Positions 49,791-62,500 of a stretch of 64,000 nt of DNA are shown here, in pieces. Source of the DNA: Lithospermum erythrorhizon (lineage: Eukaryota; Streptophyta; Magnoliopsida; Boraginales; Boraginaceae); NCBI GenBank assembly GCA_019722365.1, contig JADFUC010000543.1, forward strand, positions 285,027 to 349,026. Direction: 5' to 3'. Position 1 is the first letter of the stretch. Each line of letters opens with the position of its first letter. Both the position numbers and the translations under genes were made by a program. The notes below the pieces were generated by a model. That model made no database searches. It saw only the letters and a program-made list of their open reading frames with translations, and was not told where the DNA came from.

Positions 49791-50183
49791 GTGTTTCATA
49801 CTAATTAAGTGTGATTCATTAATTAAGTGTGTTTAAATGTGTGACATTTTTGCCACATATTCTAAAATTTAATTATATTAATATTAAGTCCATTTTCTTA
49901 ATTAAGTGTGTTTTAGGATGTGACGTTTTTGCCACATATGTTATAATTTAATTATGTGAATATTAAGTGCATTTTCCTTAATTAAGTGTGTTTCATTAAT
50001 TTTAACATGCATAGTGTGACGTTTCTATGTCGGTTGCTTAGGTCAAATTGTCACGTTTCTATGATGGTTTTAGCCGGGCCTATTTAATCTTGGTAGCGTT
50101 TACAAATGTCAGCATTCGTCATGGCGTTTTGATTTAGTGCGGCGTGGGATTTGGCGTTGGCAAAACTTTTGTAGTAGTAGTAA
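49791..50183. mobile_element. Putative right end of a CACTA-like DNA transposon
   Basis: Continues the array with spaced words GTGTGACATTTTTGCCACAT, GTGACGTTTTTGCCACATAT and GTGTGACGTTTCTATG, then ends near 50155-50183 in TTGGCGTTGGCAAAACTTTT followed by GTAGTAGTAG, whose minus-strand reading CTACTACTACAAAAG resembles a CACTACAAAA terminus. A matching left terminus was not found. The 109-codon minus-strand open frame at 50109-50438 overlaps this end and has no known domain. Confidence 0.4.
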
Positions 50184-50499
50184 GCCCCACTTTCGGTACA
50201 AATGGTCGATTTTGCTTGTTTCTATTACATGTGTTACCAATACAGGGACAACAATGTTCATTTGCAATTCTACTCCATGGAGCTTCCAAGTGCCTCTTTG
50301 TTCTGGGTACTTGAAATGTGATAGATAGCGATGGTCATGCAAAGTCTCGCCAATTTGCCCAAATGTGATAGATAGAACTCCATTGAAGAACAAATCTTCG
50401 CGAGGAGTTTCATGCTCATCACGGAAAAGGCGTATCATCTTATATTATTCCCCACCGTGAGCCTATCTTTTGTAGGTAGTTTGCCCGAGGAGCAAATGT

Positions 50500-53250
50500 C
50501 AGCGAGATGGCGGAATGTTGAGTGTGTGACCATGAACCAAATGACTTTCCACCTTAAACATGTGCTTGGGGGGTATATCTAACTAGTTCCCATTAATTGT
50601 TTACATTGATCGTTGATCAAAACTGGATATTTAATACTTCTAAACATCATAAAATTTAGCCACCTTACTCGAGGCAATACGATTGTCTACTCTTTCGCGC
50701 CGTGATGGATTGATTACCTTCGATAATGAAAGCGATGCTTTGGACAGGTTGTATTTTGCCATTCTGGTTTGATCTTGTCCTAAATTTCAACATCTTCCTC
50801 CGGTGTTCGTTCTGCTTGTTTTGTGGATGTGCTGCTTCACTATAAAAGCCTCTTTGTTGCGGCCACATTCGGATGTGCTTAGCCATACATGCAATGTTCC
50901 AAATGAATATCTTTTATACAGTCCTCCTTTTCTTTCTTAGAATAACACCTTCCCGAAGACACTTTTTGGCGTGTTTTCTCATAGTCCACTTTTTAAAGTA
51001 AGCCTTTATGGGTTTCACCAATATCATGAATGATTTGTCGGAAGAAAAACATATTGACTTTGATGATTTGTACACTCCAAAATTGGCAGTCTTAGTAAAA
51101 TAAGCCTCCTAAACTCAAAATATTTTGATCACAACTACTCAATCTGCATTTACGTCTTGTCAATAAGCCCTCTACAATCAGAAGTGCTCAGTTTTTAGTT
51201 TTTAGTGAGATTCCAAGATATCTTACTGGAAGCTCAAAGATGGGGATTCCAAGGATTCCACTTACTTTGCTAGCATTGATCGGGGAACTCTTTATCAGCC
51301 TGGGCGGTTAAATACGCTACTTGCGCCTGCTGATCGACCTCGTAAGATTCAACATTGGTTCGGGAGAAATAAATCATCAACAAAACTGACATTAATAAGG
51401 CTAATCTCTTCACATTTAGGATGATAATGAAACTTTTCCTGACTCCTCAATAATTTTGTGAAGACCTCCATGACAATAATGAAAAGGTAAGGGGGGTATA
51501 GGGTCCCCTTGCCTAAGTCCTCTGCTGCTCTTGAAATGTCCATGAAGGTTGCCATTAATGGAAATAGAAAACCATGTTGTAGTTACACAAGATTGAACCA
51601 ATGCAATGAACCTCTCAGGATATCCCATGACTCTCATAACAGTCCATAAACTCAGTTTCTAACATGTCATGAGCTTTGCAGTGTCAATCTTGATAGCATC
51701 TTGGCGCTGCATTCTTTCTTATGATAACCCTGAAACCATTTCTGCTGGCCAAGGCAAAATGCCATCTAAAATATTTCTCCACAAACGCATGTCACGACAT
51801 ATGCGGTCTGCTTTGCTCTCGATCACAGTAGAAAGAGTAGCCTTTAACCTGTTAGCAAGAATGGTATGTCTGTTTGTACAGTGTTACAACGTACTATTGC
51901 CTAGAATTCATGTGGTTTGAGGTTGTTGCACTTTTGGGATGAGAGTAATTACAGTGTTGTTCACTCTTCTAGGCATAATGTTTGTAGCAAAGAAAGTCTT
52001 GACAGCTTCAATGATAGTTTCCTTAAAATATTCCATGAGCCTTCTACGGAGATTAGGTAGTGAACCCATCGAACCGGTGCTTTCAGAGGTCATGTGCATT
52101 ATTGAATTTATTGATCTCTTGAGCGGATTCTGAGCGTTCGCGGCATTATTACCTAAATGCGTTTTTGGCTTCCCGATCAAGAATGTTCAGCTACACTAAG
52201 ATCACAACCTTTATTCTTGGGCTCGGTGAATAGATTCTGTAAAGCTGTATTGTTACCTCCTTAATCCATCTAAATCCTCAATCAGAACTTTATCATTTCC
52301 ATCACGATAGATGTAATTTTATTTTGAAGCAGTGCGATCTCGTGTTTTGTGAAAAGAATTTCAATGTGCAAGAAGAGGTTTCCCATGCCGTAACCTTTGC
52401 GATGACTTCGGCCGAGATATGGATATATATATTTGTTGAAGCATAAATATGAAGCCTTTGAAGAACATCCCACTTCCTTGAACCATTTCATCCTTGACTT
52501 GCTTTGAAGCAATTAAGAGCTGCCTTACGCGACCTCTTATACTCGACCCTACATATGCGGCTACGTAGAATGCCAGGATTGAGATCTCTATTCAAGATCT
52601 TGCTATTCAATCCCTCAACCTAATTTGTTTCCCAGCTACTCTTGAGCTAATGTTGGAGAATTTACTTGCATTCAATTTTCTAAGCTCTTCTTTTACACTT
52701 TTCATTACGCAATAAAAATGTCATATCGTTCGCCATCGTGTTGCTTATTAAGCCATTCGATGACCTCGTTATACTCGGGGATGATCAATCCAAATGTTGA
52801 AACCCCAGAAGGCTTGGGCCTGTACAATCTCATCCTCAACCGATATCCGGGAACAATGGTCGAGGAATCACATGGAGTTGGAATATGTACTACTAAATCT
52901 TACGAGAAAGAATCAGAGTCTCGTTTAGGTGCACATAGCTACATCGACACTCTACTTGATCCCTCTTTCTCTCCAATTTCTACTCCAAGTGAAATGATTC
53001 CCAGAATAGGGATGATCAACAACTTCAATACTTCTAATGCACTCATTGAATTCATCAACAACATTCAAATCAGGAGTACCACCTCCTTGAGATTCCAAAG
53101 CAGGATCTCAGCGATGTTGAAATGCAAATCCAGTCGCGAGGCTATCTCCGACAATTTGCTTGACACCTCTGCGACTCTCTCAGCTCTTTGTTATCTCTTA
53201 TCGATGCGCCATAAGCAACTTCTGACTACAATTCTTATTTGAGAAAGTGC
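50500..53250 (-). mobile_element. Degenerate L1-type LINE with endonuclease and reverse transcriptase remnants
   Basis: Read on the minus strand from 53250 downward. About 53130-52950 gives ESQGGGTPDLNVVDEFNECI and SIEVVDHPYSGNHFTWSRNW, the C-terminal half of the LINE endonuclease (conserved SGN.FTW). 52500-52270 gives KSRMKWF-like linker sequence. 52070-51910 gives VKTFFATNIMPRRVNNTVIT and LIPKVQQP. 51640-51500 gives MGYPERFIALVQSCVTTTWF, GNLHGHFKSSRGLRQGDP. 51500-51360 continues in another frame with YLFIIVMEVFTKLL, HPKCEEISLINVSFVDD; the FVDD catalytic motif is at 51373-51384. 51300-51150 gives ELPVRYLGISLKTKN. Frame changes and stops show it is dead. Its 5' end is probably truncated near 53250; the 3' end is uncertain. 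The 174-codon plus-strand frame at 52718-53242 is antisense. Confidence 0.8.
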
Positions 53251-53664
53251 ATTTCTCCGTAACTACATTATCATAAGTTATTTTATGCAGTCAATTCTGA
53301 GACTCATTAAGTGAGGTAATTTAGGACTAGAGATTGATACATTCGAAAACAAATACCCTAACATTTTAAAACATGTAAAATAGGAATTATATAGGTGTGA
53401 ATGATTCGTCTCCATTTGCATCATGTATAAGGCATGAATTAAATATAATTATAGAGACAATTATCACTAGAGTGACAAACCCAAATAAAAGGGAATTAGT
53501 AAATTTGTCGAATAAAATAAAGTTTTAGGTTAAAGTGGAAATTTAAATTCTCTGTCTGCCTGTCCCTCTCATATCTAATGCATTTAGTGGCAGAGATGCT
53601 TTAAATATTCATGGAGATCTTCTCGCACCCCATTTATTGGAAATTGTATGGGATAGTTGCTAAA

Positions 53665-53885
53665 AATAAATACATCCTCCATCCCAAAATTAAAAAGTAA
53701 ATAATTGTGGATAAAGAATGGTTTGTAATTGTTCTACAGCATATTAGTTAATATTATTTTCTATATGTCTTAAATAATTAGCAAAGAGAGTTTGATTTAT
53801 AATCTTTCTTGTATTTAAAATAATATAAATACATTAAAGTAACAAAAAAAGAATAGTTGTTGATATAGTATAAAGGGAGCTAGCT
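53665..53885. mobile_element. Possible Stowaway-like MITE
   Basis: Begins near CATCCTCCATCCCAAAATTA, similar to the CTCCCTCCGTCCCA end of Stowaway/Tc1-mariner MITEs, and ends near GTATAAAGGGAG. Only a few terminal bases match as an inverted repeat and TA duplications are not certain. Confidence 0.3.
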
Positions 53886-56346
53886 ACGCACCCAAAAATA
53901 CTCTCCTATATTAAAAAAAATGAAATTAGTTTTACTATAATGCCCTTTCATACAAATAGTTTAGTTTAGAGTATTTTAATTACGTTATTATATTATATTC
54001 TCTCTCTTAGCAATTATCTACATAATTCTCTACAGGAAATGACACTGCTTGCCATGTGAACTTCAATTAGATTCTAACTCTTATGTGATTCTCTCCCGAG
54101 CAAATTAATGAGGATAGTGGATCAGCAATGAGTTCTTAGATCGATGCAAATCAATTTCAGATTAATAGATTACATTTTTGATTTATTGGTGAGATTTTTT
54201 ACAGTTCAACTTTTGGAGACATATCACGTAAAATGATTTGTGCCTCGATGATCTACTTTGATGGTTAATCATATCGTTCAATTTCTAAAATTTGCACACG
54301 TACTTTGGGCGTTTATGAGGAAGCGAAGGGACAAGCGAGGGAGTATTCATACTTTTTGTTTTGAAATCGTTTTGAGCTTTTGGCTCAAATTCTGAGAGTC
54401 TACGGTCATCACGATGTACTTGACTCGCGTTTTAAAATGTTTGGTTAGTTTGCGCATCAGAAATCACTAGGTGTGATTATTTCCCTCTTCCTTAATTGCA
54501 TTATTCTTTGTATTTGATTAGAAATTTGAAATTTTGAAGTTGACTTGGAAGTTTTAAGTGAATTATTCTTTATGAATTGAGAGGATTGGAGTAATTTGGG
54601 GGTGCAGTGTTTTATGCACAATGAAAGAAAATGAAGTGAATTTGACATTTTATATGAAGGGTAAAAATATACAGAGGCAGATTGTAGAGAGAAGTGTTTT
54701 TGGTTTTAAATTGTTAGCACCACAAAATACATAGGTTGTTAGTATTATACCAATTGTCGCCCAGGTTAAGGTTCAGGTGTTAAGTCTTTCAGCACTGGAT
54801 CGATTTTTCTTAGAGAGCGATCTTGTATTTAAGTGTAGTTAAAAAAGTTAGATTACAGGGGATAGGACTTGAACGTGGCGGTTCACACTTTGGTGGATAA
54901 AGTGGATACTAGGGGAGATATATGTGTTTAAACACTAACTAATATAACCATTTAGTGTATGATTCTTTTCGTATATAATCAAACTTAGAAATGAAATAAA
55001 ATATGATTAAATTGATTGATTATTCATTGAATTAGGGTGTACTGGTAATATTCGTGGACAAATTTGTGCTTGTTTGATTTGATAACTCGTCTTTTTCAAT
55101 CCCATGAGAATATGCTTCTTCGTCCCCTTATTTATCTAGTAGACAAGAACCCAACAAACACATTTAACATCCATCAAAATCGCTACCAAACTCCCTAAAA
55201 TGTGTAGAAACAAATTAAAGATCATATAAACAAGGACATACTTGTGTTGTAGTATGAGGATTGGGGATACATCTATTGTTAGAAGATTTTTACCTTTCCT
55301 GGCTTACTCCAATTTGAAGGTACTCTTTGCTTGGCAAAGCAAAAGCATATAAAAGAAAGAGCCCCTTGCCCATGAGAGTGACCCATGCACCAACACAATC
55401 TCTTACTTTGATACTCTATTTCTTCCCCTTGAGGCACTTGTACGAGGGGTAGAAACTAGAAAGTAGGGAACTAATGTCACAATTTTATTATTAAATGTCG
55501 ATTGTCATTCTGCGATACATAAATAATTTACATGAAATTATAACAAGTTGATATAATTGGTCACCAATTTCGCTTTTAACTAACTTTTAAATGTCTGGCG
55601 ATATTATATGATTGATATGTATGGACATTTTTGGAATATACGACATGGTTTGAAACCAAAATGTCTAATTAAATAGGTCAAATCCAGTGGAAGTGACAGT
55701 ACATGAATTAATTGTATTAGTGGTCACAGTGTAGGGAGCATAAGAAATGGTGCATTCTTGAACCTACACTATGAATGTTAAAAGTCAAAAAGAACTGCTG
55801 AATGGTGTAGTGGAAATGCAGTCTCACTCTAGGCACTTTGCTTATTAGTAACCAGATAATGGTCATTGTATTATCCCTGACAACAAGCACGTTTATAGGA
55901 GGTTAAAGGAAAATATGACAAATCAAAATCATCAGTGGAATCAAGAAATATCAAGTGAATGGTCAGTTTCAACTTCAGATCTCCAATGAAACTAAATATC
56001 ATGAACACCAAGATTAGCAGAAAATAAATATAGCCTGCAAAGGTAAAAATGCACTTTATTACTGATTGGGTTTTCAGGAGACAAGTTCATGTCAGAGTGG
56101 CATGGTTTTAAAAGAGATTGATGGCTCTAATGGAGCAGAAAAACCCAAAGGTATACAATGAAACATAATTTATTTCCTACTGCAGTAGTCCTATCGATAT
56201 AAATGATCTCGCGTAATGCAAAACCATAATCTGGTAGCTTGATAACACCACAATCTTGTAACATCTTGATTATAAGTTTCTAAAGAGATTATTAACTTAC
56301 CATAAAAGTAATACTAATAACATTAATTTATTCCTAGCTGCAAAAC
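53886..56346. other. Intergenic sequence
   Basis: AT-rich DNA between the LINE and the CRF-like pseudogene. Short open frames (for example 54457-54648, minus) lack family motifs. A TATAAAAG box-like word occurs near 55348 without an associated gene. Confidence 0.45.
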
Positions 56347-57269
56347 TTATGGGCAAGCTATGTTGAGGGCCGTTCCATTCATTTTAGGCGCGGCGTCATC
56401 CATCCAAGCTAATGCATCAAAATCAAAGTCGAAATCAGTCAATGTATTAGGCCCTTCGTCCAAGCCACCAAGTGGAAGATCCAAGAAATCATCATTGCAA
56501 AAACCAATTGGATGCAGATCAAAAGCATCCAAAGGTTGCAGCAAATCATCTGGAATGACAAGCGAGTCAAGTGCTAATTTGAAGTCCAACTGATCATCAT
56601 TTTGTTCAAGAGAAGCATTCTCATCAATAGAAACAGGATCATGTAGTTTCTGCTCGACACCGCTATTGACCATATCATCATGTATATTTCCATTGGGAGT
56701 AGTAACACGCCTATTCTTCTTAAATATCAATTAATTTCGAAGTTCTTATCGCATTTGATTCAATTTCGCCATTGATGCAAACTCAAGGCGTTTCGATTCA
56801 TAAGCTCTAGATGCCTCTTCAGGGGTATTGTAAGTACCCAACCACACCCTTTTCCTCTTGAAAGGGTCGCGACCAGCAGCCTATTTGCCCCATTTCTCTT
56901 TCAAGACGGGGCCTTTGTATTTTGGATGTACACGGGTTCTGGCCGATTTGATGCGGCGATTTGAAGCGATAACCTTGCTTTTTGTTCCTCTTCCTAGGTG
57001 GGGGTTTTCTTCTTAGCATTCCGATTGTTGATGTCCAGAAAAGAATTCTTATTCTCAGTATCAGGGGTCTTCACCGGATGAACATGATTACAATTTGGCA
57101 AGAGAACCTCTTTAACAACACGCTTCGGGTTCTGGACACTGTATCCTTGTTCGTCATCGGAAGAATCAGTAGCATAAGGATCATGATAAATGATCCTAAC
57201 CTTCCTCACGGGTACGACTGAACCGTTATTGGCCTTACAACTACAAACTCTTTCTTTATTCAAATCCAT
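56347..57269 (-). pseudogene. AP2/ERF cytokinin-response-factor (CRF) type gene, broken
   Basis: Intronless relic of a CRF-clade ERF transcription factor. From ATG 57269 the first frame reads MDLNKERVCSCKANNGSVVP and the CRF/TEH motif RKVRIIYHDPYATDSSDDEQ, then KRVVKEVLLP. At a run of Cs near 57000-57005 the frame shifts; the next frame carries SNRRIKSARTRVHPKYKG and the AP2 domain end DPFKRKRVWLGTYNTPEEAS, RAYESKRLEFASMAK. Inside the AP2 domain the expected GVRQRPWGKWAAEIRDP part is scrambled to PVLKEKWGK, a TAG at 56881-56883, then AAGRDP. A TAA at 56746-56748 ends that frame. The acidic C-terminal activation-type region (QLDFKLALDSLVIPDD ... LTDFDFDFDALAWMDD) lies in another frame and ends at 56347. 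The DNA-contact part of the domain is lost, so no working factor is expected, barring sequence error. Confidence 0.8.
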
Positions 57270-59279
57270 CAATGGTCTCCAACTCTGAAATTTCCCTTAC
57301 AATTCTCCTCAAAAAATCACCCAACAAAATATATTCCTACTATCTCCAAATACCAAATAAAAAGGTGAAATAAATAGAGTTCTTGAAGGACAACTAATTG
57401 AATCAATAAATCCCCCAACAAAAACTCAATAAATAATAATCTAAGCAAACGAAAACAGCCGAATTGTCAAGTAAGTGGCGTTCTTGAACACAGGAAAGAT
57501 CCACCCTTTTTATGTGATAACCCCCAAAAACACTCCTTACTCCAGTACGAGTCCCACAAAAACCAACACAACCAACAAAGACAACAAAAAATCAAAACAT
57601 ACCCTTTACAGATCACACTCTCAAGAACCCCAAAACCATCCATAAACATCTTCAACAACAATAATCCCAAATTCCAAAACAATTAACAAAATTTAATATA
57701 GTGTAAAAGAAGGCTTCAAAAATTCCCATATGCTTCAAGAACAATAATTCCAAATTCCAAAACAAATAACTCAATTTCCATATAGTGGACAAAGGCTTCC
57801 ATAATTTCCATATGCTTCAACAACACCAACTCCCCTCCCCCCCTCCATATAGATCATCAAGAACAATAATTGCATAGGCCAGCGATCAAGTAGAAGAAGC
57901 GATGTCACACCATAAAATCTCTAGAAGTTCGATTCCATACCAACACTGTTGGTCGAGCCTGTCACACGGGTTAGCTGGCTTGACTAGAATAATTTACAGG
58001 CTATTACTTTACGTCAGCCCGGTTTACCAGACCTCGATAATTGGCTCCCCGTTACAAAAGAACAATAATTGCATATTTCCAAATAATTAACAAAGCTTAC
58101 ATAAAAACTCAGAATGTTTAAATAAGAAGTAATCATACCTGATGGGCCTCGAACGCATCGAAACCGAGGAAGATGATTGCATGCAGAAGTTTGAACCAGC
58201 AACAAAAGTTTTTATTAGCCCCAATAAAACTCCCAAAAAAACAAGAATCTTTATAAAATCCAAACAAAGCCTTCCAGACATATAAAAAATGAGTTATTTA
58301 AACAATATAAAAAACACCACAAAACAGAGAATTAAAAAAAATATTGGAAATTTTTTTCAAGAAAATGAAGCAGGCCTCTATTCAATTATATGTAGAGAAT
58401 AAGGAGCCAAAATATGAGGTAAAATAGGATCAAATACAGTTAGTTATAGACTTTTATAGAGAATAAATAGCAAATGAGTAGAAGAAAAGTTCTAAGTAAG
58501 AAGAATTCTTAGTAGAAGTGAAATAATTTTGCAAAGATTTTAGGAGATTTTCGAGGAAGAAAAAATCCTACTTCCACTACTTCTACACTCCACTTTGGTT
58601 GGAATACTTAAATTTCAGTTTTGGACCTATTTTTTGGGCATGTGAAGTTTGATCCCCAAGCTTATGAAAATAAAGACTTGCCCCTTCTTTGAAGTGGGGA
58701 CCCAGAGTCAGTATGTGTTGATAGATTTTGGAGGTAATAACTTTGCAAATTATATCGGTTAACTAAATTCATACTAAATAAACCTCTAAGGCTTACGACT
58801 TAATTTAAAAATATTAATAAATAAAAATCATCTGCAAATCCATGTTTCATTTAGATTACTAATCTCTAACTACCTTACTAGCAAAACATTTCACATTCTT
58901 AGTTTTGTAAGCATCAAGAATATATATCATGTTTATTTTAATTTTATGTTCCTTAGGCTAAAGTCATAATAATTGGAATTAAAAAAATGCGGGGTAGATC
59001 GTATGTTATATTTTAGGGCTAATAGCCTGTTCGATCATATATATTTCAAAACGTTCATCATTCGATCATGCTACGCTTCAAAAAATAACTCATCTCGATC
59101 ACACATGCGTAAGTTAAGTCAGACCACTTGATCATTCCTCACAAAATGGACGCAATCCAACATTTTAAAGCAAATCGAGAAGGATAAAATTGTTCAAAAA
59201 TATATTTGAGATAAGCTTTTTCAATTTTAATAGAATCGGACAAATTTTAAGGCCGACCTATTTTAAATAATAATATACA
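57270..59279. other. Intergenic / former 5' flank of the CRF-like gene
   Basis: A/C-rich plus strand to about 58300, fitting a former 5' leader and promoter of the minus-strand CRF relic. An open frame at 57467-57682 (minus) is hydrophobic and unsupported. A GTTCGATTCC word near 57927 resembles a tRNA/SINE B box but has no matching A box or cloverleaf. Beyond 58600 nothing recognisable. Confidence 0.4.
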
Positions 59280-59514
59280 AATACTACTAAACAAATCATA
59301 CCTATAAAACCGTGATATCAAATGGCTTTAACTAATACACAAAGTACTCAAATGATATATATATGTTCTTTCTTTGAAATTTTGACGTGTTTATTATGGG
59401 TATTTATACTACAAAATTACTCCCTTAATACTATTCAAATACTCCACATTATTCATTTTACATTGATATTTCCAACATTTGTGGGCTAAGTTTCATTAGC
59501 TCACATTTACAACA
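59280..59514 (-). repeat. 3' LTR of the second copia element
   Basis: Begins TGTTG on the minus strand immediately after the polypurine tract GAAGGGGAG. The terminal CA was not fixed, so the lower coordinate is approximate. Confidence 0.5.
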
Positions 59515-62500
59515 CTCCCCTTCAAATATCAAATAATACCGATTACATAGAACACATTGCCTTCGTTAAAAACCCATGGTAAAAACCCGCAGGGACAAAA
59601 ACTCCTATAAGCGGAAAAAGAGTACAACAGTATGCTCCCCCTCAACGTAAACATGTAGTTCTTCAAAGATCTCGAAAGTGACGTATTCCCTAATACTTTT
59701 AACGCTTTCGAAATCAATGGGAAGAGCTTCAGGAACAGATCACTACATTATCATTGAACGATATATATCGGATATCTACCTCCTTGTTTCTTTCTCAAGC
59801 TCTTGATGTAATGAAAAGAACCTAGGGGACGTGGTTTGTCTTCACTAATTTTCGAGCATATCCTTCTTCATCCGAGAATACACGCAAAGATCGTTTCATA
59901 CATAATCGTTGAATTCTTATCAAACGGTAAACCGACGCCTTTGATATGTCAGGTCACCGATCTTAGGCATCCAGACTTTTGTTTGCTTCAGTGAAGATGA
60001 GCTTGGCCATTTCCAGCATGCATTTAAAGAAGCCGTTACATATGGGTCTACTTTTGGGATCTCCGTGATATCATAGTCATTACCATATGTAGAATACATA
60101 CCCAGCTTTGTGATTTAGCATTATGGATCCGGTTAAATAACCTACATCTGCATAACCAAGCAAAACTGGTTTTGTATTGTTAGGATAAACAAACCAAGAT
60201 CAGACGTATCAAGATATCTAAATATATGTTTTATCCCTTTCCAATGTCTCTTTGTAGGACAAGAACTAAATCTTGCTAGTAAATTTACCGGGCTTCGTAC
60301 ACCAGCAAGATACATTAAGGCTCCAATTGCACTGGTATGGTAATTTCAAGATCTTTCTTTCATTTTCTTCCTTAGGACGTGAAGCGGACTTTTCAATATT
60401 AAGTGTCTCCGCCATCATCGGAGTATTCTAGCGGTTTCGCTTATCCATAAAGTTAAACCTTTTAATACTCCTTTCGGTAATTTGATTGGTGTACCAAAAT
60501 ACCATTTTTAGTGTAATTAAATCTCTAAAACCAAGTAACTTAGTCTCTCCCTGCATCTTTCATTTTAAATTTTCTAAGTAATCTACGCTTTGATTTCTTT
60601 ATTAGTTCCAATAATATTTAGATCATCAACATGTATAAAGAATGATTATAAAAACCGTATATTGTTTTTATAAAAATACAAGGACAAATAGAATTATTGA
60701 CGTAGTCCTCTTAAGCAAATATTCACTCTAGCCTATTATACTCACATTCGTCCGGGATTGTTTTAACTCATAAAAGTTGATCTTTACAACCCAATCGCAT
60801 ACATTCTCGGCTTGTATGTTTCAATCATTTTAAATCCTTCCGAATTTTCATGCATATAATACTATCGTCGATCCATATAAATAGGGTCAGAATAAACATC
60901 CATAAGATGCATATCAAGATTATTAGATAATCGACAAACCTATTAAATAACGAAAAGTAATGCAAGGCCCATAACAGAGAATGTTACCTCATAATCAATT
61001 GTGGGTCTTTGAGAAAAACTCAAGGCAATGCCATCTAGCCTCAGATTCATAATCTCCGTTTACTTCGCTTTCTCACAACACCCACTCTATAAACCAATGT
61101 GTTTCATACCTTCAGAATAGTCACAATAGCCCAAATACTTTCTGATTTTAAGAGATTTCAATTCAAGATCTATCAGATCTTTCCATTTCGCCAATCAAGT
61201 CGATCTTTGACATTCAACCAGATCCGGGGTTCAGATCATCATTTTCATTCATAATTTCCATATGAAATGGAGAATGCAAATATTTCATCAATATGCTTAT
61301 TTTCCCGGTTCCAAGGATTTTTATTAACATAATTATAGAAATTCTAGATCATTCTTATTTTCGCTTCATTATCAATAATCTCATTTTACTATCTCAGGCT
61401 TCTTTTCAAGAGCACTTTTTCTATCCCGGCTTATTATTATTGGCTTAGTGTCTTACTAAGATCACTTTCATTCAGATTGAATCTTTTTCTCGAATTTTCT
61501 TTCGAGGATTTTTATCCTTAGAACCTACATTGTGCCGCTAATGCCAGCGCCATTGACGCATTTCGCTAAGCATCATTTTGCTTCGAATTAATACGGTATG
61601 AGACTAATACTGGTATTACGTGACTTTGCCACTTTTTCTATATCGAAATGAACTGGAAATGATTTCATGTTCTGTAGTTTCTACAATTTTTGGCATTTTC
61701 TTCCCCATGATTTATTATACGGGTCCCGATACAAGAAAGATTAGCATATACCACGTTACGTCTCTTTCTCGATCAAGTTTTCTCCTCCTGTACGAGGAAA
61801 ACTGCCCGCCGAAATGATAACCGCAAACTCGAATGAAAACATCACCAAGCAGTTCAAGATATCTAATAATGAAAGCACTCATACCCTACATATATGCCCA
61901 ACTCTCCGAGGTCCCATCTTTGTTCTTTGTGGTGGAGCTTATTGATACATAAACCTACAACCAAAAAATCTTAGATGGGGAAATATCCTGCTCTTGACCA
62001 AATCAGAAGTTGAGCGGAGACATGGCTTATAGCATTCTGGTCTTTAACGATTAACGATGCTAAAGATGTAAAATTGTAATACCCCACATAAATTAGTAAT
62101 TTTGTTCCTTATTTATCAAATGGCCCAGCAACATATCAAGACGTTTAATTAATGATTCATTTAAATCATTTTGTAGAAAATATGAAATTGTGATGTTCAA
62201 CAAGAATTCCAATTGACATTTAATAATTATTAAACGATTCGTATGTAACGCTACCAAATACTGTCAAGTCTAACTTTCTTTATAGCATAATCGTGAATTG
62301 TGCTCTTAATTTGATTATTTGAGCAAGAAATCTTGCAAATGCCATATCTCGAATTTGACAATAAACAAACACGACCATCTACTGACGCATCAATTCATCA
62401 CTACAAAATACCCGAATGGCCCCTGGAGTGGTGGAGATGGATAGGGTTCATATATCACCTGAATTCTTTCAAGAAATGCGATCCTGTGAAGTTTGTATGG

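Noticed and set aside
50109..50438. 109-codon open frame on the minus strand
   Set aside because: Starts at a real ATG but overlaps a putative transposon end, and no known domain is visible.
52718..53242. 174-codon open frame on the plus strand
   Set aside because: It is antisense to the endonuclease region of a LINE on the minus strand, which shows clear family motifs.
56360..56593. 77-codon open frame on the plus strand
   Set aside because: Antisense shadow of the acidic tail of the CRF-like relic.
57920..57940. GTTCGATTCC word resembling a tRNA or SINE B box
   Set aside because: No A box at the right distance, no cloverleaf and no A-rich tail could be found.
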